A stretch of 64,000 bases of DNA from an uncultured Lachnospiraceae bacterium (lineage in GTDB: Bacteria > Bacillota > Clostridia > Lachnospirales > Lachnospiraceae): the NCBI GenBank assembly GCA_944380605.1, contig CALWIA010000009.1, positions 46,507 to 110,506 of the forward strand, given 5' to 3'. The position numbers and the translations under genes are program-made. Under the pieces are notes generated by a model. That model searched no databases and had not been told where the DNA came from. It was given only the letters and a program-made list of their open reading frames with translations. This document shows positions 54,400 through 62,564 of this stretch, in pieces (the first letter of the stretch is position 1; every line of letters begins with the position of its first letter).

Positions 54400-54657
54400 G
54401 ATACGCAAACAGAAACAAAGAGAACGCGAAGACGGGAACAGTAGGATATGAGGAACGTCCAGAGAGAGGCCGGCTGGTGGAAGCGCCTTACGGAAATCAT
54501 ATCGGAAGACCATCCCTGAGCGGTCCTTAATCGGACCCGGTGATTCCGTTATCATCGTAAATAAGCGGCCGGACCGGCATGCCGGGCCCGGCAATCAGGG
54601 TGGAACCGCGATGCATATCGTCCCTTCTTGCATGGAAACATGCAGGAAGGGATTTTT
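54400..54657 (+). promoter_or_regulatory. T-box leader of thrS
   Basis: A tRNA-sensing leader. Stem I contains GGAACAGTAGGATATGAGG and the AGAGAG motif (about 54470). ACC at 54509-54511 is a candidate Thr specifier. The T-box AGGGTGGAACCGCG is at 54597-54610. The terminator stem is TCCCTTC-T-TGCATG, GAAA loop, CATGCA-G-GAAGGGA with five T (54621-54657). Uncharged tRNA-Thr should induce thrS. This fills the 371-bp gap before the gene. Confidence 0.93.
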
Positions 54658-54714
54658 GTTTCTGCGGGAATGGATTTCCCGGAAGCCAACGAGAATCGGA
54701 TAAGGAGAATGAAC

Positions 54715-56628
54715 ATGAAAATCACGCTGAAAGACGGAAGTGTCAAAGAGTATGAGAGCCCCATGTCCGTGCTGGATATCGCGGCGGACATCAGCGCCGG
54801 GCTGGCCAGAGCGGCCTGCGCCGGAGAAGTGGATGGAGAGACGGTGGATCTGCGGACCGTAGTAGACCGGGACTGCCGGCTGAGCATCCTGACGGCGAAG
54901 GACGAGCACGGCCTGTCCACCCTTCGCCATACCGCCAGCCATGTGCTGGCCCAGGCGGTGAAGCGCCTGTATCCGGAGGCGAAGCTGGCCATTGGCCCTT
55001 CCATCGCCGATGGATTTTACTATGATATCGATTTTGAGACGCCCATCGCCGCCGACGATCTGGAAAAGATCGAGGCGGAGATGAAAAAAATCGTCAAGGA
55101 AGCGCTGCCGGTGGAGCGGTTTGAACTGCCCCGGGAAGAGGCGCTGGCCCTGATGGAAGAAAAGCAGGAGCCCTACAAGGTGGAACTGATCCGGGATCTG
55201 CCGGAAGGCGAGACCATAAGCTTTTACAGACAGGGCGAGTTTACGGACCTGTGCGCCGGCCCGCATCTGATGAACACCAAGGACGTGGGAAAAGCCTACA
55301 AGCTGACCAGCATCGCCGGCGCTTACTGGAGAGGCGACGAGCACAACAAGATGCTGACCCGGATCTATGCCACGGCCTTCGGAAAGAAGGAAGAGCTGGA
55401 AGCCTATCTGACCATGATGGAAGAGGCCAAGAAGAGAGACCATCGGAAACTGGGACGGGAACTGGGCCTGTTTATGATGCATGAGGCCGGCCCCGGATTT
55501 CCTTTCTTCCTGCCCAAGGGCATGGTGCTGAAAAACACGCTGCTGGACTACTGGAGAGAGATCCACAAAAAAGCCGGCTACGTGGAGATTTCCACGCCCA
55601 TTATCTTGAACCGCAGCCTGTGGGAGACCTCCGGCCACTGGGATCATTACAAAAACAACATGTACACTACGGTGATCGACGAGCAGGACTACGCCATTAA
55701 GCCGATGAACTGCCCCGGCGGCGTGCTGGTATACGCTTCTGAGCCCCGTTCCTACCGGGATCTGCCGCTGCGCATGGGAGAACTGGGCATTGTGCACCGC
55801 CATGAAAAGTCTGGCCAGCTGCACGGCCTGATGCGGGTGCGCTGCTTTACCCAGGACGACGCTCACATCTTTATGACGCCGGAGCAGATCAAGGACGAGA
55901 TCAAGGGCGTGGCCCGTCTGATCAACGAAGTGTACACCCTGTTCGGCTTCCAGTACCATGTGGAACTGTCCACCCGTCCGGAGGACAGCATGGGAAGCGA
56001 CGAGGACTGGGAGATGGCTACTGAGGGCCTGCGCTCCGCGCTGGAAGACCTGGGCCTGGACTATGTGGTCAACGAAGGAGACGGCGCCTTCTACGGCCCC
56101 AAGATCGACTTCCATCTGGTAGACGCCATTGGCCGTACCTGGCAGTGCGGAACCATTCAGCTGGACTTCCAGCTGCCGCAGCGGTTTGAACTGGAATACA
56201 ACGGAGCCGACGGCGAGAAGCACCGTCCCATCATGATTCACCGGGTGGTATTCGGTTCCATTGAGCGGTTTATCGGCATTCTGATCGAGCATTTCGCAGG
56301 AGCCTTCCCCACCTGGCTGGCGCCGGTGCAGGTGAAGGTGCTGCCGATTTCCGACAAATATGCGGACTACGCTTCTAAAGTGACGGATCAGCTGACGGAG
56401 GCCGGCATCCGGGCGGAACTGGATACCCGTTCCGAGAAGATCGGCTACAAGATCCGGGAAGCGCAGATGCAGAAGATCCCCTATATGGTTATCGTAGGCC
56501 AGAAGGAAGAAGAGGAAGGCGTGATTTCCGTCAGAAGCCGCTTCGCCGGCGACGAGGGCCAGAAGACGCTGGAAGAGTTTACCGCCGCTCTGCGGGAGGA
56601 GATCGATTCCCGCACGGCCCGGAGCTGA
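54715..56628 (+). CDS. thrS: threonyl-tRNA synthetase
   Basis: A 637-residue class II synthetase. In order: TGS domain (1-60), SAD editing domain (to about 225), catalytic core with the zinc site (MNCPGGVLVY, the later H and C), motif 2 MRVRCFTQDDAHIF, motif 3 near HRVVFGSIERF, and an anticodon-binding domain. AAGGAG (54702-54707) is 7 nt before ATG 54715. The DUF523 gene follows its stop by 4 bp. Confidence 0.98.
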   Translation: MKITLKDGSVKEYESPMSVLDIAADISAGLARAACAGEVDGETVDLRTVVDRDCRLSILTAKDEHGLSTLRHTASHVLAQAVKRLYPEAKLAIGPSIADGFYYDIDFETPIAADDLEKIEAEMKKIVKEALPVERFELPREEALALMEEKQEPYKVELIRDLPEGETISFYRQGEFTDLCAGPHLMNTKDVGKAYKLTSIAGAYWRGDEHNKMLTRIYATAFGKKEELEAYLTMMEEAKKRDHRKLGRELGLFMMHEAGPGFPFFLPKGMVLKNTLLDYWREIHKKAGYVEISTPIILNRSLWETSGHWDHYKNNMYTTVIDEQDYAIKPMNCPGGVLVYASEPRSYRDLPLRMGELGIVHRHEKSGQLHGLMRVRCFTQDDAHIFMTPEQIKDEIKGVARLINEVYTLFGFQYHVELSTRPEDSMGSDEDWEMATEGLRSALEDLGLDYVVNEGDGAFYGPKIDFHLVDAIGRTWQCGTIQLDFQLPQRFELEYNGADGEKHRPIMIHRVVFGSIERFIGILIEHFAGAFPTWLAPVQVKVLPISDKYADYASKVTDQLTEAGIRAELDTRSEKIGYKIREAQMQKIPYMVIVGQKEEEEGVISVRSRFAGDEGQKTLEEFTAALREEIDSRTARS

Positions 56629-56632
56629 CGGC

Positions 56633-57082
56633 ATGACCTGCGTACTGGTCAGCGCCTGTCTGCTGGGCACTGCCTGCCGGTATGACGGGAAGGAAAAAGG
56701 AAATCCGCAGGTGCGAAAACTGCTGGAGCGGGAAGACCTGGTGCTGATCCCGGTGTGTCCGGAACAGCTGGGGGGTCTTCCCACCCCCCGGCTTCCTTCG
56801 GAACGAAAAGAAGGCCGGGTGGAAAACAGCCAGGGGACGGACGTGACGGCGGAGTACCGGAGAGGCGCAAAGGAAGCGCTGAAACTGGCCCGGATGTACG
56901 GCTGCCGCCTGGCGGTGTTAAAAGAACGGAGCCCTTCCTGCGGGAAAGGGCAGATTTACGACGGAACCTTCAGCGGCCGTCTGACCGCCGGCGACGGCGT
57001 GACGGCGGAACTGCTGGAAAAAGAGGGTATTGCCGTCATCGGCGAAAGCGAACTTGAAAAACTGGACCGTTCTATTTCCTGA
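56633..57082 (+). CDS. DUF523 family protein
   Basis: A 149-residue DUF523 protein. Marks are VSACLLGTACRYDG at the N-terminus, VCPEQLGGLPTPR and KERSPSCGKGQIYDG, with four conserved cysteines. The function is unknown; a role in thiol or sulfur chemistry has only been proposed from the cysteines. It begins 4 bp after thrS without a clear ribosome binding site, so translation is probably coupled. The same T-box may therefore control it. Confidence 0.9.
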   Translation: MTCVLVSACLLGTACRYDGKEKGNPQVRKLLEREDLVLIPVCPEQLGGLPTPRLPSERKEGRVENSQGTDVTAEYRRGAKEALKLARMYGCRLAVLKERSPSCGKGQIYDGTFSGRLTAGDGVTAELLEKEGIAVIGESELEKLDRSIS

Positions 57083-57123
57083 ATCGGGGCGCATATCCTG
57101 TAAACAAAAAGGCGGAGGCCTTT

Positions 57124-58263
57124 ATGGAAATCTATGTGGTCCGGCCGGGAGACACGGCGGAGTCCATCGCGAAGGAGCAGAACGCGCCGCTGTCTGCCAT
57201 CGCCGATCTCAATCAGCTGGAATATCCCTACCGCCTGGCCGAGGGCCAGGCGCTGCTGATTCCAGGCGGCAGCAGCGACCAGCAGAAACAGCCGATCTGG
57301 ACCGGCGGCTACGCCTATCCGTTTATCTCGCCCTGGGTGCTGCGGCAGACGCTGCCTTATCTGACGGAACTGCTGGTATTTTCCTATGGGTTTACGGAAG
57401 AGGGAGATTTGATCGCGCCTTCTCTGGACGATACCTGGATGCTGGAAGAGGCGGCGGCCGCTGGGGTCCGCACGGCCCTGACTTTGACGCCGCTGGGAGA
57501 AGGCGGGTATTTTAACAACCGCCTGGTGACGGTTCTGGTCGGCAGCCGGCAGGCGCGGCGGAATCTGATGCGGAATCTGCTGACGGTACTGGAAGAAAAA
57601 GGATACCAGGGGGTCAACGTAGACTTTGAATATGTGCGGGCGGAAGACCGGGACGCCTTTACGGATTTTGTGGCGGAGACGGCCCGCCGGCTGCATCCCT
57701 GGGGGTACTACGTGACGGCGGCGCTGGCGCCCAAATACGCCGACGACCAGCCGGGACTGCTGTACGAAGGCATGGATTACCGCGGGCTGGGCCAGGCGGC
57801 GGACCGGGTGCTTCTGATGACCTACGAATGGGGCTACGCCTACGGGCCGCCCATGGCGGTGGCGCCGCTGCCCCAGGTGCGGCGGGTGGCGGAATACGCA
57901 CTGGCGCGGATCCCCGCGGAAAAGATTCTGCTGGGGGTGCCCAATTACGGCTACGACTGGACGCTGCCCTACGTGCAAGGAGGCCCAAGGGCCCGAACCC
58001 TGGGCAACGTGGAAGCGGCCCAGATGGCGGCGGCATGCGGGACGCCCATTGTCTTTGACCCGACGGCCCGTTCGCCCCGGTTTCAGTACAGGAAAAACGG
58101 CGCGGAGCATCAGGTCTGGTTTGAGGACGTACGCAGCTGGGGCGCCAAGCTGGAACTGGTCCGGGAACTGGGATTTGCCGGCATCGGCGTATGGCAGATC
58201 AACCAGCTGTTCCGGGCCGGCTGGGAATGGATCACAGACCTGGCAGAGGCAGAAAAGACCTGA
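57124..58263 (+). CDS. LysM-GH18 spore cortex/peptidoglycan hydrolase (SleL/YaaH-like)
   Basis: A 379-residue protein. One LysM domain (1-47, IYVVRPGDTAESIAKEQN) is followed by a GH18 barrel whose catalytic motif is GVNVDFEYV and substrate-side motif MTYEWGYA. This is the SleL/YaaH type, an N-acetylglucosaminidase acting on spore cortex muropeptides, and such proteins are placed at the spore without a signal peptide, as here. It suggests that the organism sporulates. GGAGG lies 5 nt before ATG 57124. Confidence 0.92.
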   Translation: MEIYVVRPGDTAESIAKEQNAPLSAIADLNQLEYPYRLAEGQALLIPGGSSDQQKQPIWTGGYAYPFISPWVLRQTLPYLTELLVFSYGFTEEGDLIAPSLDDTWMLEEAAAAGVRTALTLTPLGEGGYFNNRLVTVLVGSRQARRNLMRNLLTVLEEKGYQGVNVDFEYVRAEDRDAFTDFVAETARRLHPWGYYVTAALAPKYADDQPGLLYEGMDYRGLGQAADRVLLMTYEWGYAYGPPMAVAPLPQVRRVAEYALARIPAEKILLGVPNYGYDWTLPYVQGGPRARTLGNVEAAQMAAACGTPIVFDPTARSPRFQYRKNGAEHQVWFEDVRSWGAKLELVRELGFAGIGVWQINQLFRAGWEWITDLAEAEKT

Positions 58264-58297
58264 CCACGCAGAAGAATCAGAAATGGAGGAATACGAG

Positions 58298-58900
58298 ATG
58301 ACAACCACGCTGACCAGACAGCAGGCACTGGAACTGCTGCAGAAATACAATGAAGAACCTTTTCACATTCTCCACGGACTGACGGTGGAAGCCGTTATGC
58401 GCTGGTACGCCAGGGAACTGGGATATGGAGAAGACGAAGAATTCTGGGGACAGACGGGGCTGCTGCACGACATCGATTTTGAGCGGTATCCGGAAGAGCA
58501 CTGCCGGAAAGCGCCGGAACTTCTGCGGGAAGCCGGCGTCGGCGAGGACATGATCCGCGCCATCTGCAGCCACGGATACGGCATCTGCAGCGACATAGAA
58601 CCGGAGCACGAAATGGAAAAGGTGCTGTTTGCCGCGGACGAACTGACGGGCCTGATCGGCGCGGCGGTGAAGATGCGTCCTTCGAAAAGCGCGTCAGACC
58701 TGGAAGTGTCCAGTTTGAAGAAAAAATTTAAAGACAAACGGTTCGCCGCCGGCTGTTCCAGAGACGTGATCCGCACCGGCGCCGAACGGCTGGGATGGAG
58801 CCTGGAAGAACTGATGGAAAAGACGATTCTGGCCATGCGGGCCTGCGAGGAACCGGTGCAGAAGGAAATGGAAGCCCTGTTTCCCGGAAGCGGCGCCTGA
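58298..58900 (+). CDS. HD-domain hydrolase
   Basis: A 200-residue HD-superfamily protein. The first histidine is in HILHGLTVEAVMRWYA, the HD pair in LLHDIDFERYPEEH and further metal ligands in ICSHGYG and AADELTGLI. The substrate is unknown; homologues are annotated as phosphohydrolases. GGAGGA is 7 nt before ATG 58298. It lies between the LysM-GH18 gene and aspartate kinase with short gaps (34 and 35 bp), probably one transcript. Confidence 0.85.
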   Translation: MTTTLTRQQALELLQKYNEEPFHILHGLTVEAVMRWYARELGYGEDEEFWGQTGLLHDIDFERYPEEHCRKAPELLREAGVGEDMIRAICSHGYGICSDIEPEHEMEKVLFAADELTGLIGAAVKMRPSKSASDLEVSSLKKKFKDKRFAAGCSRDVIRTGAERLGWSLEELMEKTILAMRACEEPVQKEMEALFPGSGA

Positions 58901-58935
58901 CCGGCGAGGAAGAACAAAAAGAGGAGAACCGCAAT

Positions 58936-60255
58936 ATGAAAAAAGTTGTGAAATTTGGAGGAAGCTCGCTGGCCAGCGCAAGGCAGTTTAAAAAGGCGGG
59001 CGATATCATCCGCGGCGACAGGGCCAGACGGTACGTGGTGCCCTCCGCCCCCGGAAAGCGGAACGACAAGGATGAAAAGGTGACGGACCTGCTGTACCAG
59101 TGCTACGACGCGGCGTCGTCCGGCGCTTCTTATAAAAAGATTCTGGACAAGATCCGGAAGCGGTACGAGGAGATCATCGACGGGCTGGATCTGAACCTGA
59201 ACCTGGATGCGGAGTTTAACCGGATCGAGGAAAACTTCCTGCACAAGGCGGGCCGCGATTACGCGGCGTCCCGAGGCGAATACTTAAACGGCATTCTCAT
59301 GGCGGCATACCTGGGCTACACCTTTGTAGACGCCGCCGAGGTGATTTTCTTTGACGCGGGCGGCGTGTTTGACTCCGAAGCCACCAACCGGGAGCTGGGA
59401 GAGCGGCTGGAGCACATCGAGCGGGCGGTGATCCCCGGATTTTACGGCTCCATGCCCGACGGCTCTATAAAAACCTTTTCCCGGGGCGGTTCCGACGTCA
59501 CCGGATCCATTGTGGCGCGGGCCATCCACGCCGACATGTATGAAAACTGGACCGACGTGTCCGGCTTTCTGGTGGCGGATCCCCGGATCGTGAAGGATCC
59601 GGAGGTCATCGAGACCATCACCTACCGGGAACTGCGGGAACTGGCCTACATGGGCGCCAGCGTGCTCCACGAAGACGCCATTTTCCCGGTGCGCAAGGAA
59701 GGAATCCCCATCAACATCCGCAACACCAACAAGCCGGAAGAAAAGGGCACCCTGATTGTGGAGAGCACCTGCCGCAAGCCCCGCTACACCATTACGGGCA
59801 TTGCCGGCAAAAAGGGATTCTGCTCCATCAACATTGAAAAAGCCATGATGAACTCGGAAGTGGGGTTTGGGAGGAAAGTGCTGCAGGTGTTTGAAAATTA
59901 CGGCATTTCCTTCGAACACATGCCTTCCGGCATCGACACCATGACGATTTTCGTGCATCAGTCGGAATTTGAAGAATACGAGCAGTCGGTGATCGCCGGA
60001 ATCCATCGGGCGGTGGAACCGGATTTTGTGGAAATGGAATCGGATCTGGCGCTGATCGCCGTGGTGGGACGGGGCATGAAGGCCACCCGGGGAACCGCCG
60101 GCCGCATCTTCTCCGCCCTGGCCCATGCCAGAGTCAACGTCAAGATGATCGACCAGGGTTCCAGCGAACTGAACATCATCATCGGCGTGAAAAACGCGGA
60201 TTTTGAGCCGGCCATTAAGGCAATTTATGATATCTTCGTCACGTCGGAGCTGTAA
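58936..60255 (+). CDS. lysC: aspartate kinase, monofunctional
   Basis: A 439-residue kinase making aspartyl-phosphate, the first step to Lys, Thr and Met. KFGGSSLAS opens the kinase domain, and GSMPDGSIKTFSRGGSDVTG binds Asp and ATP. Two ACT domains (about 310-439) give feedback control. GAGGAGAACC precedes ATG 58936. The terminator lies 18 bp behind. Confidence 0.96.
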   Translation: MKKVVKFGGSSLASARQFKKAGDIIRGDRARRYVVPSAPGKRNDKDEKVTDLLYQCYDAASSGASYKKILDKIRKRYEEIIDGLDLNLNLDAEFNRIEENFLHKAGRDYAASRGEYLNGILMAAYLGYTFVDAAEVIFFDAGGVFDSEATNRELGERLEHIERAVIPGFYGSMPDGSIKTFSRGGSDVTGSIVARAIHADMYENWTDVSGFLVADPRIVKDPEVIETITYRELRELAYMGASVLHEDAIFPVRKEGIPINIRNTNKPEEKGTLIVESTCRKPRYTITGIAGKKGFCSINIEKAMMNSEVGFGRKVLQVFENYGISFEHMPSGIDTMTIFVHQSEFEEYEQSVIAGIHRAVEPDFVEMESDLALIAVVGRGMKATRGTAGRIFSALAHARVNVKMIDQGSSELNIIIGVKNADFEPAIKAIYDIFVTSEL

Positions 60256-60273
60256 GGCGGGCGGGACAAAAAA

Positions 60274-60317
60274 GACAGGCAAAAGCCGCCGGAAATGGCG
60301 CTTTCGCCTGTCTTTTT
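60274..60317. terminator. terminator of lysC
   Basis: GACAGGC ... GCCTGTC with an inner stem (AAAGC-CGCC / GGCG-CTTT), five T behind and AAAAAA before it, so it can act on both strands. Confidence 0.88.
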
Positions 60318-60330
60318 ACCATGGCAGATA

Positions 60331-60380
60331 CAAAACAGAGCCGCTGCCCGATAGATTTTCATCGATCTGGCAGCGGCTCT
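60331..60380 (-). terminator. terminator of the tRNA-Ala gene
   Basis: AGAGCCGCTGCC (60337-60348) pairs with GGCAGCGGCTCT (60369-60380), 12 bp, with a small inner stem; on the minus strand GTTTTG follows. Confidence 0.85.
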
Positions 60381-60387
60381 TATGAAA

Positions 60388-60460
60388 TGGAGATAACGAG
60401 ATTCGAACTCGCGACCTCTGCGTTGCGAACGCAGCGCTCTCCCAGCTGAGCTATATCCCC
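60388..60460 (-). tRNA. tRNA-Ala (anticodon CGC)
   Basis: A 73-nt tRNA. The acceptor GGGGATA pairs with TATCTCC, the discriminator is A, the D-arm is GCTCAGCTGGGAGAGC, the anticodon stem-loop is CTGCG-TTCGCAA-CGCAG (anticodon CGC, reading GCG), and the T-loop is TTCGAAT. CCA is not encoded. The high GC content of the genome fits a dedicated tRNA for GCG. Confidence 0.96.
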
Positions 60461-60472
60461 GCAACGTTTATT

Positions 60473-60500
60473 ATTATAGCATGAATCTGGAAAATTGCAA
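60473..60500 (-). promoter_or_regulatory. promoter of the tRNA-Ala gene
   Basis: On the minus strand TTGCAA, 16 nt, TATAAT with a TG-extended -10 (TGCTATAAT), 12 bp before the mature 5' end. Confidence 0.8.
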
Positions 60501-60530
60501 CAGGAAAATGACAGAATTTGCAGGGCGGCC

Positions 60531-60559
60531 TTGAAACCGCCGGAAAACTCGCATATAAT
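60531..60559 (+). promoter_or_regulatory. sigma-A promoter of the PPK2-type gene
   Basis: TTGAAA, 17 nt, TATAAT, 63 bp before ATG 60623. The longest frame (from 60518) starts before it and is excluded. Confidence 0.82.
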
Positions 60560-60622
60560 GGGGATAATAGAACGGAAGCGCGTATGCGCTTTCGGGAAAA
60601 ACGGGGAGAAGGAGGGGCAGCA

Positions 60623-62125
60623 ATGCTGGAAAAAATCGATTTGTCGAAAAAAGCGGACAAGGAGACCTGCAGACAGGTGATGGAGCAGGAGGGGGAACGG
60701 CTGGCCCGGCTGCAGCGGGAATGCAAGGCCGCCGGCATTCCGGTGATGATTGTCTTTGAAGGAATGGGGGCGGCAGGCAAGGGCGTGCAGATCAACCGGC
60801 TGATCCAGGCGCTGGATCCCAGAGGATTTTCGGTGTACGCCAGCAATTCTTCCAGCGAGGAAGAGCGGATGCGGCCGTTTCTGTGGCGGTTCTGGATCAA
60901 GACGCCGGCCAACGGACGGATCGCCATATTTGACCGCAGCTGGTACCGCAGCGTGCAGGCGGACCGGTTTGACGGCATCACCAAAGAAGAGGATCTGGCG
61001 GGGGCGTATCAGGATATCCTCTCCTTTGAGAAGCAGCTGACCGACGGCGGCACTGTGATCATCAAACTGTTCCTCTACATTTCCAAAGAGGAGCAGAAGA
61101 AGCGGTTCCAGAAGCTGGACGATTCCAAGGAAACTTCCTGGCGGGTGACGAAACAGGACTGGAAGCGCAACAAGGAGTACGACACCTATTTAAAGATCAA
61201 CGAAGAGATGCTGGAAAACACCGATACGGACGCGGCGCCCTGGACCATCATCGAGGCTACGGACAAGGACTACGCGGCTATGAAAATCCGTTCCACCGTT
61301 GCCCAGCGTCTGGCCTATGAACTGGAAAGACGGAAAGCGGCGGCCCAAAAGGACGGCGGCGCACCGGAAGTCCGGCCGGACAACCGGTTTAAAAACGGAG
61401 TGCTGTCCGGCGTGGATCTGAGCAAGACCCTGACCCGGGAAGAGTACAAAAATGAGCTGAGCCATCTGCAGAAAAAGCTGGAAAAGCTTCACAGCGAGCT
61501 GTACCGGCTGCGGATTCCGGTGGTGCTCTGCTTTGAAGGATGGGACGCCGGCGGCAAGGGCGGCGCCATCAAGCGCCTCACCAGCCATCTGGACCCCAGA
61601 GGCTACCAGGTGAATCCTACGGCTTCCCCCAACGACATCGAGCGGGTGCACCACTATCTGTGGCGGTTCTGGAACAACATGCCAAAGGCCGGCCACATCG
61701 CGATTTTCGACCGCACCTGGTACGGGCGGGTCATGGTGGAGCGGATCGAAGGATTCTGCACGGAAGCCGAGTGGAAGCGGGCGTATCAGGAGATCAACGA
61801 GATGGAAGCCCATATGGCCAATTTCGGCACGGTGATTCTGAAATTCTGGATGCACATCGATAAGGACGAGCAGGAGCGCCGGTTCCATGAACGCATGGAA
61901 AATCCGGCTAAGCAGTGGAAGATCACCGACGAAGACTGGCGCAACCGGGAAAAATGGGACCAGTACGAGACGGCGGTGGACGAGATGCTGGTGCGCACCT
62001 CCACCACCTACGCGCCCTGGATCGTGGTGGAAGGCAACAGCAAGTATTACGCCAGAGTCAAAGTGCTGCGCTGCGTGGTAGAGGCCCTGGAAGAGAAAAT
62101 CAAAAAGGCGGAGAGCGCCACTTGA
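60623..62125 (+). CDS. pap: two-domain PPK2 enzyme, polyphosphate:AMP phosphotransferase-like
   Basis: A 500-residue protein with two tandem PPK2 kinase domains. The first Walker A-like motif is GMGAAGKG (near 47-54), the second GWDAGGKG (near 306-313). Each has an Asp-Arg lid motif (IFDRSWYRS; IFDRTWYGR). Two-domain (class II) PPK2 enzymes use polyphosphate to make ADP from AMP, with catalysis in the C-terminal domain. The degeneracy of the N-terminal copy (Met-Gly for Trp-Asp) fits that. GGAGGGG precedes ATG 60623. Confidence 0.9.
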   Translation: MLEKIDLSKKADKETCRQVMEQEGERLARLQRECKAAGIPVMIVFEGMGAAGKGVQINRLIQALDPRGFSVYASNSSSEEERMRPFLWRFWIKTPANGRIAIFDRSWYRSVQADRFDGITKEEDLAGAYQDILSFEKQLTDGGTVIIKLFLYISKEEQKKRFQKLDDSKETSWRVTKQDWKRNKEYDTYLKINEEMLENTDTDAAPWTIIEATDKDYAAMKIRSTVAQRLAYELERRKAAAQKDGGAPEVRPDNRFKNGVLSGVDLSKTLTREEYKNELSHLQKKLEKLHSELYRLRIPVVLCFEGWDAGGKGGAIKRLTSHLDPRGYQVNPTASPNDIERVHHYLWRFWNNMPKAGHIAIFDRTWYGRVMVERIEGFCTEAEWKRAYQEINEMEAHMANFGTVILKFWMHIDKDEQERRFHERMENPAKQWKITDEDWRNREKWDQYETAVDEMLVRTSTTYAPWIVVEGNSKYYARVKVLRCVVEALEEKIKKAESAT

Positions 62126-62150
62126 ATTTTCTGAACTTTTATTGTACAGT
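62122..62150 (+). promoter_or_regulatory. sigma-A promoter of the VOC gene
   Basis: TTGAAT, 17 nt, TACAGT. The -35 overlaps the stop codon of the PPK2 gene. Confidence 0.65.
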
Positions 62151-62201
62151 AGAGTTGAAATGAAATAAAATCTCAAGAATTTATGTATGGAGGAAAGTAC
62201 T

Positions 62202-62561
62202 ATGGAAGATGCGGTAAAAATGTTTGATATGAAGGTTCTTCACGTAGGCATCAACGCCAAGGACGCGGATCAGGCCAAGGGATGGGCCGACGAGTTCCAG
62301 CAGTTTTTCAATATTCCCGAGAAGATGGGCAACAGCTCCGTATGGGCCGGCAACCTGGTGGAGATCATGAAGGGCAACGGCCGCGGAACCCACGGTCACA
62401 TCGCTCTGGGCGTCAACGACTGCGACAAGGCCATTGAGTATTTCAAGGGTCTGGGCGTGAATCCTATCGAAGAGACCAGAAAGGTCGTAGATGGAAAGAC
62501 CACGTTTACCTATCTGGACAAGGAAATCGCTGGTTTTGCCATTCATCTGAATCAGCTGTAA
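62202..62561 (+). CDS. VOC superfamily protein
   Basis: A 119-residue glyoxalase/bleomycin-resistance-fold protein. It has the two beta-alpha-beta-beta-beta modules, with LHVGINAKDADQAKGWADEF, GNSSVWAGNLVEIM and GHIALGVNDCDKAIEYF. From memory it resembles the C-terminal VOC extension of Lachnospiraceae KDPG aldolases, but it stands alone. Metal ligands are not obvious. GGAGG is 8 nt before ATG 62202. The flavoprotein gene starts 3 bp after its stop. Confidence 0.78.
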   Translation: MEDAVKMFDMKVLHVGINAKDADQAKGWADEFQQFFNIPEKMGNSSVWAGNLVEIMKGNGRGTHGHIALGVNDCDKAIEYFKGLGVNPIEETRKVVDGKTTFTYLDKEIAGFAIHLNQL

Positions 62562-62564
62562 TCC

